Positions 33,505 to 41,980 of a DNA stretch of 64,000 nucleotides are shown piece after piece. A program made the position numbers and the translations under genes. The DNA is from Gallibacterium melopsittaci (lineage in GTDB: Bacteria > Pseudomonadota > Gammaproteobacteria > Enterobacterales > Pasteurellaceae), in the NCBI RefSeq assembly GCF_042433085.1, contig NZ_JBHLWA010000024.1:54895-118894 (forward strand), written 5' to 3'. Position 1 is the first letter of the stretch. Every line of letters begins with the position of its first letter. The notes below the pieces were generated by a model that was not told the DNA's origin, did no database searches, and saw only the letters and a program-made list of their open reading frames with translations.

Positions 33505-34128
33505 ATGAGTCAGTTCTTCTATATCCATCCAGACAATCCACAACAACGTTTAATTAATCAAGCAGTTGAAATTTTGCGTAGTGGTGGTGTGATTATTTAT
33601 CCAACCGATTCTGGATACGCATTGGGTTGTATGATTGGTGATAAACACGCAATGGATCGGATTATTCGGATTCGTCAGCTTCCTGAAGGGCATAATTTTA
33701 CTTTGGTATGCAGCGATTTATCAGAATTATCTAATTATTCATTAGTGACGAACAGTGTTTATCGTTTAATTAAAAATAATACGCCAGGACGTTACACGTT
33801 TATCTTAACGGCGACCAAAGAGTTGCCAAGACGCTTAATGACATCTAAACGAAAAACTATCGGTATTCGTGTGCCAGATAATAATATTGCGTTGGCATTA
33901 TTAAAGACATTGGGTGAGCCAATTTTATCTTGTTCATTAATGGTACCTGGTGAAGAGTACTTTACTTTATCTGATCCAGAAGAAATTCGTAATTTATTGG
34001 AAAATCAGGTAGATCTTATTATTCATGGTGGCTATTTAGGACAAGATCCTACAACCGTAGTCGATTTAACCGTTGAGCCACCAGTGATTTTACGTGAAGG
34101 TAGTGGCAGCACCACGCCTTTTATTTGA
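33505..34128 (+). CDS. yciO: YciO family (YrdC/Sua5-like) protein
   Basis: 207 residues from ATG 33505, preceded by AAGGAGAG; 20 extra in-frame codons upstream are unsupported. The YrdC fold is seen in GGVIIYPTDSGYALGCMIGDK (about 28-48), with IRIRQLPEGHNFTLVC and PGRYTFILTATKELPRR. YrdC/Sua5 proteins form threonylcarbamoyl-AMP for tRNA t6A. YciO lacks a proven role in that pathway in most species. It is 81 bp after rnm and 42 bp before rluB. Confidence 0.9.
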   Translation: MSQFFYIHPDNPQQRLINQAVEILRSGGVIIYPTDSGYALGCMIGDKHAMDRIIRIRQLPEGHNFTLVCSDLSELSNYSLVTNSVYRLIKNNTPGRYTFILTATKELPRRLMTSKRKTIGIRVPDNNIALALLKTLGEPILSCSLMVPGEEYFTLSDPEEIRNLLENQVDLIIHGGYLGQDPTTVVDLTVEPPVILREGSGSTTPFI

Positions 34129-34170
34129 TGATATTTGATATAGACGTCTGAGAAGACGACAAGAGGATTT

Positions 34171-35073
34171 ATGCAATTAGCAAAAAAAGATCTTAGTAAC
34201 GAAAAAAATAAAAAAATTGTTGGTGAAAAACTACAAAAGGTTTTAGCACGAACAGGTTTAGGTTCACGTCGTGAAATTGAAACCATCATTGCTGCTGGCC
34301 GTGTCAGTGTAAATGGTTCTATTGCAACGTTAGGGGAACGAGTCGAAGTCAAAACCGATACGAAAATTCGTGTTGATGGTCAGTTAGTTTCGCTTACCCC
34401 TGCCCGTAAAGAGATTTGTCGGGTGTTAATGTATTATAAGCCAGAAGGTGAGTTGTGTACTCGCCACGATCCAGAAGGTCGAGCTACCGTATTTGAACGC
34501 TTACCTAAGATTAGTAATGGGCGTTGGATTGCCGTTGGTCGTTTGGATATCAATACTTCTGGTTTATTGTTATTTACGACTGATGGTGAATTAGCGAATC
34601 GTTTAATGCACCCAAGTAAAGAAGTTGAGCGAGAGTATTCAGTGCGTGTATTTGGTGAGGTAACTGATAAGATATTAGCTCAGCTTAGAAAAGGCGTGCA
34701 GTTAGAAGATGGTCCAGCGAGTTTCAAAAAAATTATACCACAAGAAGGTGGTCAAGGTATGAACCAATGGTTCTCCGTAACTTTAACTGAAGGGCGTAAT
34801 CGTGAAGTACGTCGTTTATGGGAATCGCAAGGTATTCAAGTCAGCCGTTTAATTAGAACACGTTATGGCAATATTGAGTTAATGCGTGGTTTACCGAGAG
34901 GTGGCTGGGAAGAACTACCATTAGATAAAGTGAATTATTTGCGTCAATTAGTTGGGTTACCATTAGAAACAGAAAGCAAATTAGATGTACGCAATCCACG
35001 CAAATTTAAATCAAATCAAATTCGTAAAGCCGTAAAACAGCATTCGTTGAGAAAACGTTATCAACAACGCTAG
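34171..35073 (+). CDS. rluB: 23S rRNA pseudouridine(2605) synthase RluB
   Basis: 300 residues. The S4 domain at about 20-80 has KLQKVLARTGLGSRREIETIIAAGRVSVNG. The RsuA-type catalytic domain begins at VLMYYKPEGELCTRHDPEGR. The catalytic Asp lies in VGRLDINTSGLLLFTTDG, and EREYSVRVFG and TEGRNREVRRLWESQG are conserved. RluB converts U2605 in 23S rRNA. AAGAGGATT precedes the ATG. The basic C-terminal tail is typical. cysB follows after 24 bp and may be co-transcribed. Confidence 0.93.
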   Translation: MQLAKKDLSNEKNKKIVGEKLQKVLARTGLGSRREIETIIAAGRVSVNGSIATLGERVEVKTDTKIRVDGQLVSLTPARKEICRVLMYYKPEGELCTRHDPEGRATVFERLPKISNGRWIAVGRLDINTSGLLLFTTDGELANRLMHPSKEVEREYSVRVFGEVTDKILAQLRKGVQLEDGPASFKKIIPQEGGQGMNQWFSVTLTEGRNREVRRLWESQGIQVSRLIRTRYGNIELMRGLPRGGWEELPLDKVNYLRQLVGLPLETESKLDVRNPRKFKSNQIRKAVKQHSLRKRYQQR

Positions 35074-35097
35074 AGATAAAAGGAAGAGAGGGAAGCA

Positions 35098-36069
35098 ATG
35101 AAGTTACAGCAACTGCGTTATATTGTTGAAATTGCAAATCATAATTTGAATATTACTGATGCGGCAAAGGCACTTTATACTTCCCAACCAGGCATTAGTA
35201 AGCAAGTTAAATTATTGGAAGATGAATTAGGCTTACCGATTTTTGAGCGTAACGGTAAGCATATTCAATGTTTGACGGCAACTGGTGAAAAAATTGTGTC
35301 AATTGCTCGTGAATTGTTGGTCAAAGAGCAGAGCATCAAAGCTATCGCAGACGAGCATAAGCGACCAGATGTAGGAACATTACGCATTGCAACTACGAAT
35401 ACACAAGCTCGGTATAAATTGCCTGATGTTGTTAAGCAATTTGTTAAACGTTATCCAGATGTGAGTTTGCATATCCATCAAGGTTCACCACAACAAATTT
35501 ATGAATTGTTATTATCGGGTGAGATCGATTTAGCCATTATTACCGAAGCACAATATCTGTTTGAAGATGCAATTTTATTACCTTGCTATATGTGGAATCG
35601 GTCTGTGATTGTGAAAAAAGATCATCCATTAGCACAAGTGAAAGAACTCACGATAGAAGAGCTAGGGAAATATCCATTAGTGACTTATATTTTCGGTTTT
35701 ACTGGGCGTTCAGATCTGGACTATGCTTTCAGTCGTGAAGGCATCTTACCAAATACAGTCTTTACGGCGACAGATGCGGATGTAATTAAAACCTATGTGC
35801 GTTTAGGGCTAGGTGTTGGCATTATGGCTTCTATGGCTTATACCGAAAATGATAGTGATTTAGTTGCGATCGATGCAAGTCATCTCTTTAAAGCGAGTAT
35901 GACGCAAATTGCTTTCAAAAAAGGTTCATTTTTACGTCGTTATACTTACGATTTTATTCATCTCTTTGCACCTCATCTTTCTCGCTCGCAAGTAGAACGT
36001 GCAGAGCAGATTCGAGATAATAATGAAATCCGTAAGATGTTTGATGATGTGGATTTGGATTATTTGTAA
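35098..36069 (+). CDS. cysB: LysR-type regulator CysB
   Basis: 323 residues, the CysB length. MKLQQLRYIVEIANHNLNITDAAKAL with the helix-turn-helix TSQPGISKQVKLLEDELG is at 1-47. The effector domain with VGTLRIATTNTQARYKLP and GLGVGIMASMAY follows. CysB activates cysteine biosynthesis and sulfate assimilation with N-acetylserine as inducer. AAGGAAGAGAGGG precedes the start. A G+C-rich hairpin (36079-36101) follows without a clean T-run. Confidence 0.93.
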   Translation: MKLQQLRYIVEIANHNLNITDAAKALYTSQPGISKQVKLLEDELGLPIFERNGKHIQCLTATGEKIVSIARELLVKEQSIKAIADEHKRPDVGTLRIATTNTQARYKLPDVVKQFVKRYPDVSLHIHQGSPQQIYELLLSGEIDLAIITEAQYLFEDAILLPCYMWNRSVIVKKDHPLAQVKELTIEELGKYPLVTYIFGFTGRSDLDYAFSREGILPNTVFTATDADVIKTYVRLGLGVGIMASMAYTENDSDLVAIDASHLFKASMTQIAFKKGSFLRRYTYDFIHLFAPHLSRSQVERAEQIRDNNEIRKMFDDVDLDYL

Positions 36070-36078
36070 TATTTTTTA

Positions 36079-36101
36079 TCCCCTTCTTTGAGAAGGGGAA
36101 T
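36079..36101 (+). other. Hairpin after cysB
   Basis: TCCCCTTCT and AGAAGGGGA with a TTG loop form a 9-bp stem 10 bp after cysB. The downstream bases are ATTCCGCTTTA, so it is a weak or incomplete terminator. Confidence 0.5.
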
Positions 36102-36186
36102 TCCGCTTTAATTGCCCAAAAATCCCGCAATAGAAAATATACCCTTCATTTGATAGCAAATTTAGTGCTTTTGCTCATCTAAAAAT

Positions 36187-36202
36187 TATGATCTAGATCT
36201 CA
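36187..36202. promoter_or_regulatory. CRP-like site upstream of the nan operon
   Basis: TATGATCTAGATCTCA fits the CRP consensus TGTGATCTAGATCACA except at positions 2 and 14, with A-rich flanks. It is 98 bp before the nanE start. Catabolite control of nan genes by CRP with an RpiR-type regulator is established in Haemophilus influenzae, which supports the call. A regulator site probably overlaps nearby but I cannot define it. Confidence 0.55.
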
Positions 36203-36300
36203 AAAAAAAATTATTTTTCTTGTTCTTAATTCGACATAAGAGTAAATTACACATCACAATGAAGTCTAACTTCTTTTTTATTAAATTTACTGGAGTTTAT

Positions 36301-36990
36301 ATGTCAAAATTAGACCAACAACAAATTCTTGAAGTAATTAAACATGGTCTGATTGCTTCTTGCCAACCAGTGGATGATGGTCCAATGGATCATCCTGAAA
36401 TTGTTGCCGCAATGGCACAAGCCTCTGTAATCGGTGGAGCAGCAGGGTTACGTATTGAAGGTGTTGATAATTTAAAAGCAACACGCAAAGTGGTCAATGT
36501 GCCAATTATTGGTATTGTAAAACGTGATTTACCAGATAGCCCAGTACGTATTACCCCATTTTTAAAAGATGTTGAAGCCTTAGCAGAAGCTGGAGCTGAT
36601 ATTATTGCCTTTGATGGTACTTTCCGTACACGTCCAACTAGCATTGAAGAAACCGTAAAACGTATTAAAGAGTTGGGATTATTGTCAATGGCGGACTGTT
36701 CTACCTTTGAAGAAGGAGTGTTTTGCCAAAAATTAGGCGTGGATTTAATTGGTAGTACTATGTCTGGTTATACTGGCGGTCCTGTACCAGCAGAGCCTGA
36801 TTATCAACTTGTGATCGATTTGGCGAAAGCAGGTTGCCGTGTGATGGCAGAAGGTCGTTATAACACACCTGAATTAGCCAAAAAAGCGATTGAAATCGGT
36901 GCACATTCTGTCACAGTCGGTTCGGCATTAACACGTTTAGAGCATATTGTTAGTTGGTTTGCAGATGCAGTGAAAGCTGCCAATAAATAA
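36301..36990 (+). CDS. nanE: N-acetylmannosamine-6-phosphate 2-epimerase
   Basis: 229 residues from ATG 36301, with CTGGAGTTT upstream; 27 in-frame codons before it are unsupported. NanE converts ManNAc-6-P to GlcNAc-6-P. The TIM-barrel shows SKLDQQQILEVIKHGLIASCQP, GGAAGLRIEG, VPIIGIVKRDLPDSPVRITP, GADIIAFDGTFR with the Asp, MSGYTGGP and MAEGRYNTPELA. First gene of a nanE-nanK-nanQ-regulator-nanA operon (15-, 9-, 17- and 24-bp gaps). The genes share one strand, downstream of a CRP-like site. Confidence 0.96.
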   Translation: MSKLDQQQILEVIKHGLIASCQPVDDGPMDHPEIVAAMAQASVIGGAAGLRIEGVDNLKATRKVVNVPIIGIVKRDLPDSPVRITPFLKDVEALAEAGADIIAFDGTFRTRPTSIEETVKRIKELGLLSMADCSTFEEGVFCQKLGVDLIGSTMSGYTGGPVPAEPDYQLVIDLAKAGCRVMAEGRYNTPELAKKAIEIGAHSVTVGSALTRLEHIVSWFADAVKAANK

Positions 36991-37005
36991 GAGAAAGGAA
37001 AAACT

Positions 37006-37890
37006 ATGCAAGTTCTCGCATTAGATATTGGTGGTACTAAAATTGCTGCGGCTTTAGTGAAAAATGGTGAAGTTACACAACGTCAACAAATTGTGACACC
37101 GCAACAAAATGCTGCAGATGGTATGCATCAAGCATTAGCACAAATTGTAGAGCAGTATCAAGGGCAATTTGATTGTGTAGCGGTTGCTTCAACTGGCATT
37201 ATCAATAATGGTGTTTTAACCGCATTAAACCCCAAAAATTTGGGTGGTTTAGCTGAATTTCCATTAAAAGCGAGTATTGCCCGTCATACCGATAAACCGA
37301 TTGGTTTACTCAATGATGTACAAGCTGCTGCTTGTGCAGAATATAAAGAACAAGATGCAACTGCTGTTGAAAATTTTGTGTTTATTACTGTTTCAACTGG
37401 AGTAGGTGGAGGCATTATTTTACAACGCCAATTACTTACAGAACCAAACGGTGTTGCTGGACATATTGGGCATACCTTAGCCGATCCAAATGGTCCTGTC
37501 TGTGGTTGTGGTCGTCGTGGTTGTGTCGAAGCCATTGCTTCTGGGAGAGCGATTGAAGCTACTGCAAGTTTATGGGACAATCCATGTTCTCCAAAAGAAG
37601 TGTTTGAACGTTTTCGTCAACAAGATCCACAAGCGAGTGCTGTGATACATCGTTCTGCTCAAGCGATTGCCAATTTGATTGCAGATTTGGTGATTGGTTT
37701 GGATATTCAAAAAGTGGTGATTGGTGGCAGCGTTGGTTTAGCGGAAGGCTATTTACCATTAGTCCAAACTTATCTACAACAACAACCTAAATTCTATCAA
37801 TGCCAAGTTGAACGTGCTTTCCATGGACAAGATGCAGGTTTAATTGGTGCTGCGTGGTGGGTTGAACAAAACCTAACAAAATTAAAATAA
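37006..37890 (+). CDS. nanK: N-acetylmannosamine kinase (ROK family)
   Basis: 294 residues. NanK phosphorylates ManNAc to ManNAc-6-P with ATP. The ROK features are LALDIGGTKIAAALV (about 3-17), the ATP-binding TVSTGVGGGII, GVAGHIGHTL with the catalytic-type His, the zinc-binding CGCGRRGCVEAIASG, and KVVIGGSVGLA. GAGAAAGGAAA precedes the ATG. It lies between the epimerase and nanQ. Confidence 0.95.
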   Translation: MQVLALDIGGTKIAAALVKNGEVTQRQQIVTPQQNAADGMHQALAQIVEQYQGQFDCVAVASTGIINNGVLTALNPKNLGGLAEFPLKASIARHTDKPIGLLNDVQAAACAEYKEQDATAVENFVFITVSTGVGGGIILQRQLLTEPNGVAGHIGHTLADPNGPVCGCGRRGCVEAIASGRAIEATASLWDNPCSPKEVFERFRQQDPQASAVIHRSAQAIANLIADLVIGLDIQKVVIGGSVGLAEGYLPLVQTYLQQQPKFYQCQVERAFHGQDAGLIGAAWWVEQNLTKLK

Positions 37891-37899
37891 GGATCAGCT

Positions 37900-38367
37900 A
37901 TGTTTATCGGTGATTTAACAAAACAAGATTATAAATTAGGCTTACCAGCAGTAATTGGTGAAGCACTTGATTATCTTCAAACTCTCAATCTTGAAGAATT
38001 AACATTAGGTCGTCATGACATTACAGAACAAATTTATATGAATGTGATGGAGTTTGATACCAGTGCAGCAGACAGCAAAAAAGCAGAAATCCACCGTCAA
38101 TACTTAGATATTCAAGTATTAATTAGTGGTAAAGAAGCAATTCAATGCAGTCCAGTCTATCCAGATCTCTCTTTATATACTGAGTATAACGAGCAGGATG
38201 ATTATCAATTAACTCCAGATATTGAAGCTAAAAGTGAAATTGTATTGCGTCCAAAAATGTTTGCGATCTTTTTGCCTTATGAGCCACATAAACCAGGCTG
38301 CCTTGTTGAGCAACAAGCGCATCATATTAAAAAATTAGTGGTTAAAGTACCAGTAAACTTACTTTAA
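37900..38367 (+). CDS. nanQ: YhcH/NanQ family (sialic-acid anomerase type)
   Basis: 155 residues. The YhcH/YjgK/YiaL cupin-like fold contains NVMEFDTSAADSKKAEIHRQYLDIQVLISGKEAIQC with the conserved His and Glu, and FAIFLPYEPHKPGC with another His. E. coli NanQ speeds the anomer change of N-acetylneuraminate after lyase action or uptake; assignment here rests on operon context and family. AAGGATCAGCT precedes the ATG. Confidence 0.88.
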   Translation: MFIGDLTKQDYKLGLPAVIGEALDYLQTLNLEELTLGRHDITEQIYMNVMEFDTSAADSKKAEIHRQYLDIQVLISGKEAIQCSPVYPDLSLYTEYNEQDDYQLTPDIEAKSEIVLRPKMFAIFLPYEPHKPGCLVEQQAHHIKKLVVKVPVNLL

Positions 38368-38384
38368 CTTGTTAGGAGGTCGGA

Positions 38385-39251
38385 ATGTCAGAAAGCGGTA
38401 AAATCCTAGATACTATTGGTGCATTGCAAAATAGTTTAACTAAAACGGAAAAGCGTATTGCATCCGCAATATTGGCATCTCCAAACTTATTAAGCCAATC
38501 GTCTTTATCAGAAGTTTCAGCACAATTAAATGTAGGTGAAGCAACATTTATTCGTTTTTGTCGAACTCTTGGTTTTAAAGGTTATACCGATTTTAAACTT
38601 GAATTAGCGATTGAACTTGCAACACAAGAAAAACAGAACCAAACATTATTAGATACAGATGTTTCTTCTGATGATAGTGCATTTGAAATTGCGAAGAAAT
38701 TACAAACAGCATTAGTGAATGTGGTTGGTGAAACGATTAATTTACTTGATTTTGAGCAGTTAGAACGTGTAGTAGATGAATTACAACTGGCAAAACGTAT
38801 TTTCTTGTTTGGGGTAGGCTCATCTGGAATTACTGCTGAAGATGTTAAACATAAATTAATGCGAATTGGCTTACAGGTAGATGCGACAACCAATAATCAC
38901 TTTATGTATATGCAGGCATCATTAATGAAGAAAGGTGATGTAGTGATTGGGATAAGCCATTCAGGTTATTCTGAAGAGATTATTCGGACCTTACAAATTG
39001 CACAGAAGAATGGTGCAAAAACAATTGCCTTAACGCATAACTTACGCTCACCAATTACTGAAGTAGCGGATTATGTATTGATTAATGGTAATCGCCAAGG
39101 ACAAATGCAAGGTGATTCTATTGGTACAAAGATTGCACAGCTTTTTGTAATGGACTTAATTTATGCCTTATTAGTCCGCAAGGAAGAACAACGTGCAATT
39201 CAATCAAAACAAAAAACAATTAATGTCATTTTAGAACAACGAATCAAATAA
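38385..39251 (+). CDS. nanR: RpiR-type regulator of sialic-acid catabolism
   Basis: 288 residues. The N-terminal HTH_6 domain at 1-75 includes TKTEKRIASAIL and the helix-turn-helix around VGEATFIRFCRTLGFKGYTDF. A SIS domain at about 120-255 (KRIFLFGVGSSGITAEDVKHK, GDVVIGISHSGYSEEI) binds sugar phosphate. In H. influenzae SiaR of this type represses nan and sia genes and responds to glucosamine-6-P with CRP. A strong TTAGGAGGTCGG site precedes the ATG. It is internal to the operon. Confidence 0.93.
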   Translation: MSESGKILDTIGALQNSLTKTEKRIASAILASPNLLSQSSLSEVSAQLNVGEATFIRFCRTLGFKGYTDFKLELAIELATQEKQNQTLLDTDVSSDDSAFEIAKKLQTALVNVVGETINLLDFEQLERVVDELQLAKRIFLFGVGSSGITAEDVKHKLMRIGLQVDATTNNHFMYMQASLMKKGDVVIGISHSGYSEEIIRTLQIAQKNGAKTIALTHNLRSPITEVADYVLINGNRQGQMQGDSIGTKIAQLFVMDLIYALLVRKEEQRAIQSKQKTINVILEQRIK

Positions 39252-39275
39252 CTCTCTTTGTAATAAGGAAACAAT

Positions 39276-40157
39276 ATGAAAAACTTAAAAGGTATTATTA
39301 GTGCATTATTGGTGTCATACAACGCAGATGGCTCAATTAATGAAAAAGGTTTACGTGAAATCATTCGCTATAACATCGATAAAATGAAAGTTGATGGATT
39401 ATATGTGGGTGGTAGTACTGGTGAAAACTTTATGCTTTCTACGGAAGAGAAAAAACAAATTTTCCGTATTGCAAAAGATGAAGTCAAAGATCAAGTAGCA
39501 TTAATTGCTCAAGTTGGTAGCGTTAATTTACACGAATCTGTTGAATTAGGTAAATATGCGACTGAATTAGGTTACGACTGCTTGTCAGCGGTAACACCGT
39601 TCTATTATAAATTTAGCTTTGCAGAAATCAAAAATTACTACGATACCATTATTGCGGAAACTGGTAATAATATGATCGTTTACTCTATTCCATTCTTAAC
39701 AGGTGTGAATATTGGGGTAGAACAATTCGGTGAACTTTATAAAAATCCAAAAATTATTGGTGTGAAATTCACTGCTGGCGATTTCTATTTACTAGAACGT
39801 GTGAAAAGAGCGTATCCAGATCATCTTATTTGGGCAGGTTTTGATGAAATGATGCTTTCTGCTGCGGTATTAGGTGTTGATGGTGCAATCGGAAGTACTT
39901 TCAATGTGAATGGTGTGCGTGCAAGACAAATTTTTGAATATGCACAACAAGGCAAAATTGCCGAAGCACGTGCAATTCAACATGTGACTAATGATTTAAT
40001 CGAAGGTATCTTAAATAATGGTCTCTATCTCACTATCAAAGAATTACTCAAATTAGATGGTGTTGATGCAGGTTACTGCCGTGAACCAATGACGAAAGAA
40101 CTGACTCCTGAGAAAGTGGCATTTGCGAAAGAGTTAAAAGCGAAATATTTAGCGTAA
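39276..40157 (+). CDS. nanA: N-acetylneuraminate lyase
   Basis: 293 residues, typical. NanA cleaves N-acetylneuraminate to pyruvate and ManNAc through a Schiff base. Visible features are LKGIISALLVSYNADGSINEKGLR (2-25), GLYVGGSTGENFMLS with the substrate loop, VYSIPFLTGVNI with the proton-relay Tyr, GVKFTAGDFYLLERV with the Lys nucleophile, and IWAGFDEMMLSAAVLGVDGAIGSTFNV. AAGGAAAC precedes the ATG. It is last in the operon and a strong terminator follows. Confidence 0.97.
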   Translation: MKNLKGIISALLVSYNADGSINEKGLREIIRYNIDKMKVDGLYVGGSTGENFMLSTEEKKQIFRIAKDEVKDQVALIAQVGSVNLHESVELGKYATELGYDCLSAVTPFYYKFSFAEIKNYYDTIIAETGNNMIVYSIPFLTGVNIGVEQFGELYKNPKIIGVKFTAGDFYLLERVKRAYPDHLIWAGFDEMMLSAAVLGVDGAIGSTFNVNGVRARQIFEYAQQGKIAEARAIQHVTNDLIEGILNNGLYLTIKELLKLDGVDAGYCREPMTKELTPEKVAFAKELKAKYLA

Positions 40158-40178
40158 TTTAGCCATTTAAATAGCAAG

Positions 40179-40207
40179 AACCGATACAGTGATGTATCGG
40201 TTTTTTA
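40179..40207. terminator. Bidirectional terminator between nanA and tag
   Basis: AACCGATACA and TGTATCGGTT flank a GTGA loop, with TTTTTT on the + side. Both convergent genes end within about 25 bp, so it can serve both. Confidence 0.88.
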
Positions 40208-40211
40208 ATCT

Positions 40212-40760
40212 TTATTTTCTCCGCCAAGCGACATCAGTTTGCAAAATTTGTTGATAAATTGGACAGTCTGGATCGTGAGCATTAGGCAAATAACCACAAC
40301 TCATCAAAAATTCATTCACAATTTCTCCACCCACAAATTTGAAATGGCGTTTAAAGAGCTTAATCCATTCAGGTAAAGTTTTAGGATGATGATAATCTAG
40401 CCATTGCTTAAAAGAACCAAATTGCTGTTGTAATTGCAGAATTTGTTGGGCGTTGTAAATGGCTGCATTGATCTTTAAACGATTACGAATAATATCTGGA
40501 TTAGCTAGTAATCGTTGGCGATCTTCATCGGTATATTGTGCGACTTTTTCAATCTTAAATTGATCATAAGCGGCACGAAAGCCAGCCTCTTTTTTTAGGA
40601 TAAGCATCCAACTCAATCCAGCTTGATTAATCTCCATAACTAAGCGTGCAAATAGCTCATTATCGTCTTCAATCGGAAAACCATAACGGTGATTATGATA
40701 CGCTTGATTCAAAGGATCTTGTCCTTCTGTAAGTTGATTAACGTAGCGACAATAACTCAT
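40212..40760 (-). CDS. tag: DNA-3-methyladenine glycosylase I
   Basis: 182 residues. Tag removes 3-methyladenine from DNA in base-excision repair. The HhH-like glycosylase has an N-terminal YCRYVN with the zinc-ligand Cys4, an early HNHRYG, EINQAGLSWMLILKKEAGFR with the substrate loop, and a C-terminal LPNAHDPDCPIYQQ with the His and Cys zinc ligands. It is 3 bp after the globin gene on the same strand. Confidence 0.94.
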   Translation of the reverse strand: MSYCRYVNQLTEGQDPLNQAYHNHRYGFPIEDDNELFARLVMEINQAGLSWMLILKKEAGFRAAYDQFKIEKVAQYTDEDRQRLLANPDIIRNRLKINAAIYNAQQILQLQQQFGSFKQWLDYHHPKTLPEWIKLFKRHFKFVGGEIVNEFLMSCGYLPNAHDPDCPIYQQILQTDVAWRRK

Positions 40761-40763
40761 TGC

Positions 40764-41183
40764 TTAACCTTTAGTTGGTCGGATACGCTGCATAAACATA
40801 GGTAATTCATCAGTTAATACCCGTTGTTGCATAAGATCTTTAATCGTGGTGGCACGAAATATCGCTTTATCGGCATTCTCACCATGAAAGAGTTGTTGTA
40901 CCGTGGTTTGCCAATGTTCTAACCAGACAGCAAACATTGCTTCGCTCATTGGTTGGCGATTATGTAGTTTAATATGGGCGAGCATTGGATTACCTTGGTA
41001 GCTTTCTAGATCAAAGATATTACTTTCCCAAAAACGATACATCTTTTCTAAATGGGCTTGCCAATGTTTGCCTTTTAGATGATCAAACATATAGCCAATG
41101 CGTGGATCTGCACGTACTTTGTCATAGAAAGTATTGACTAAACATTCAATATCAGCACGTTCAGTTAATAATTTGGTTGGCAT
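40764..41183 (-). CDS. Group III truncated haemoglobin
   Basis: 139 residues. LVNTFYDKVRADPRIGYMFD, HLEKMYRFWESNIFD and LAHIKLHNRQPMSEAMFAVWLEHW fit group III truncated globins (like Campylobacter Ctb), with the proximal His expected in the HIKLHN region. The likely role is oxygen or nitric-oxide handling in the cytoplasm; no activity can be read from sequence. It lies between tag and znuB, with a 3-bp gap to each. Confidence 0.85.
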   Translation of the reverse strand: MPTKLLTERADIECLVNTFYDKVRADPRIGYMFDHLKGKHWQAHLEKMYRFWESNIFDLESYQGNPMLAHIKLHNRQPMSEAMFAVWLEHWQTTVQQLFHGENADKAIFRATTIKDLMQQRVLTDELPMFMQRIRPTKG

Positions 41184-41186
41184 AAG

Positions 41187-41972
41187 TTAATCCTGTTGTT
41201 TCTTGAAAAGTGAAAGAGTAAAGAGCAGTGATGAACAGATCACAACTGATGGGCCTGCTGCAGTATCATAAAATGCCGATAACAATAAACCACTACTGAC
41301 CGCCAACATACTAATAATAATCGCAATAAATGCCATACTTTCTGGGGTACGAGCAAAACGGCGAGCAGTCGCTGCTGGAATAATCAGTAGTGAAGTAATA
41401 ATTAAAGCACCGACAAATTTCATACTTAAGCCAATCGTAATTGCGGTGAGTAACATTAAAATTAAACGGCTTCTTTTGACATTAATCCCTTCGATTTGGG
41501 CTAATTCAGGATTTACCGTAGCAGAAATTAATCCAGCCCAAGAAGTGCATAAAATGGCTAATACCATGATTACCCCAATACCAATCCAAAGTAAATCTTG
41601 ATAATTAATTGCGAGAAGATCGCCAAAAAGATAATTCATTAAATCCACACGTACGCCACCAATTAAGCCAATGGTGACGACACCGAGCGAAAGGCTAGTA
41701 TGGGCAATAATACCTAGCAGTGTATCAACGGCAAAATGGGTATTGTTTTCTAACCAGACCAATACTAAAGCGAGCAGCACAATTAAAATGAGAATGGCAA
41801 CATAAGGATTAAGATCAAATGCGATACCTAGGGCAATACCGAGTAAGGCAGAATGTGACAACGTATCGCCAAAATATGCCATTTTTCGCCAAACAACAAA
41901 TGCACCAAGAGGTGCAGTAATTAACGATAAAATCATACCTGTTAGCCAGGCAGGGAAAATAATTTCAAACAT
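41187..41972 (-). CDS. znuB: Zinc ABC transporter permease ZnuB
   Basis: 261 residues from ATG 41972 (MFEIIFPAWLTGMILSLI). Nine upstream in-frame codons to 41999 overlap znuC further and are less likely. There are eight or so membrane segments, among them WRKMAYFGDTLSHSALLGIALG (the EAA-like cytoplasmic loop), GLIGGVRVDLMNYLFGDLLAI and MKFVGALIITSLLIIPAATARRFA. The operon is znuC-znuB-globin-tag on the - strand. The binding-protein gene znuA is not in the window. Confidence 0.93.
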   Translation of the reverse strand: MFEIIFPAWLTGMILSLITAPLGAFVVWRKMAYFGDTLSHSALLGIALGIAFDLNPYVAILILIVLLALVLVWLENNTHFAVDTLLGIIAHTSLSLGVVTIGLIGGVRVDLMNYLFGDLLAINYQDLLWIGIGVIMVLAILCTSWAGLISATVNPELAQIEGINVKRSRLILMLLTAITIGLSMKFVGALIITSLLIIPAATARRFARTPESMAFIAIIISMLAVSSGLLLSAFYDTAAGPSVVICSSLLFTLSLFKKQQD

Positions 41973-41980
41973 AGTGTGCC

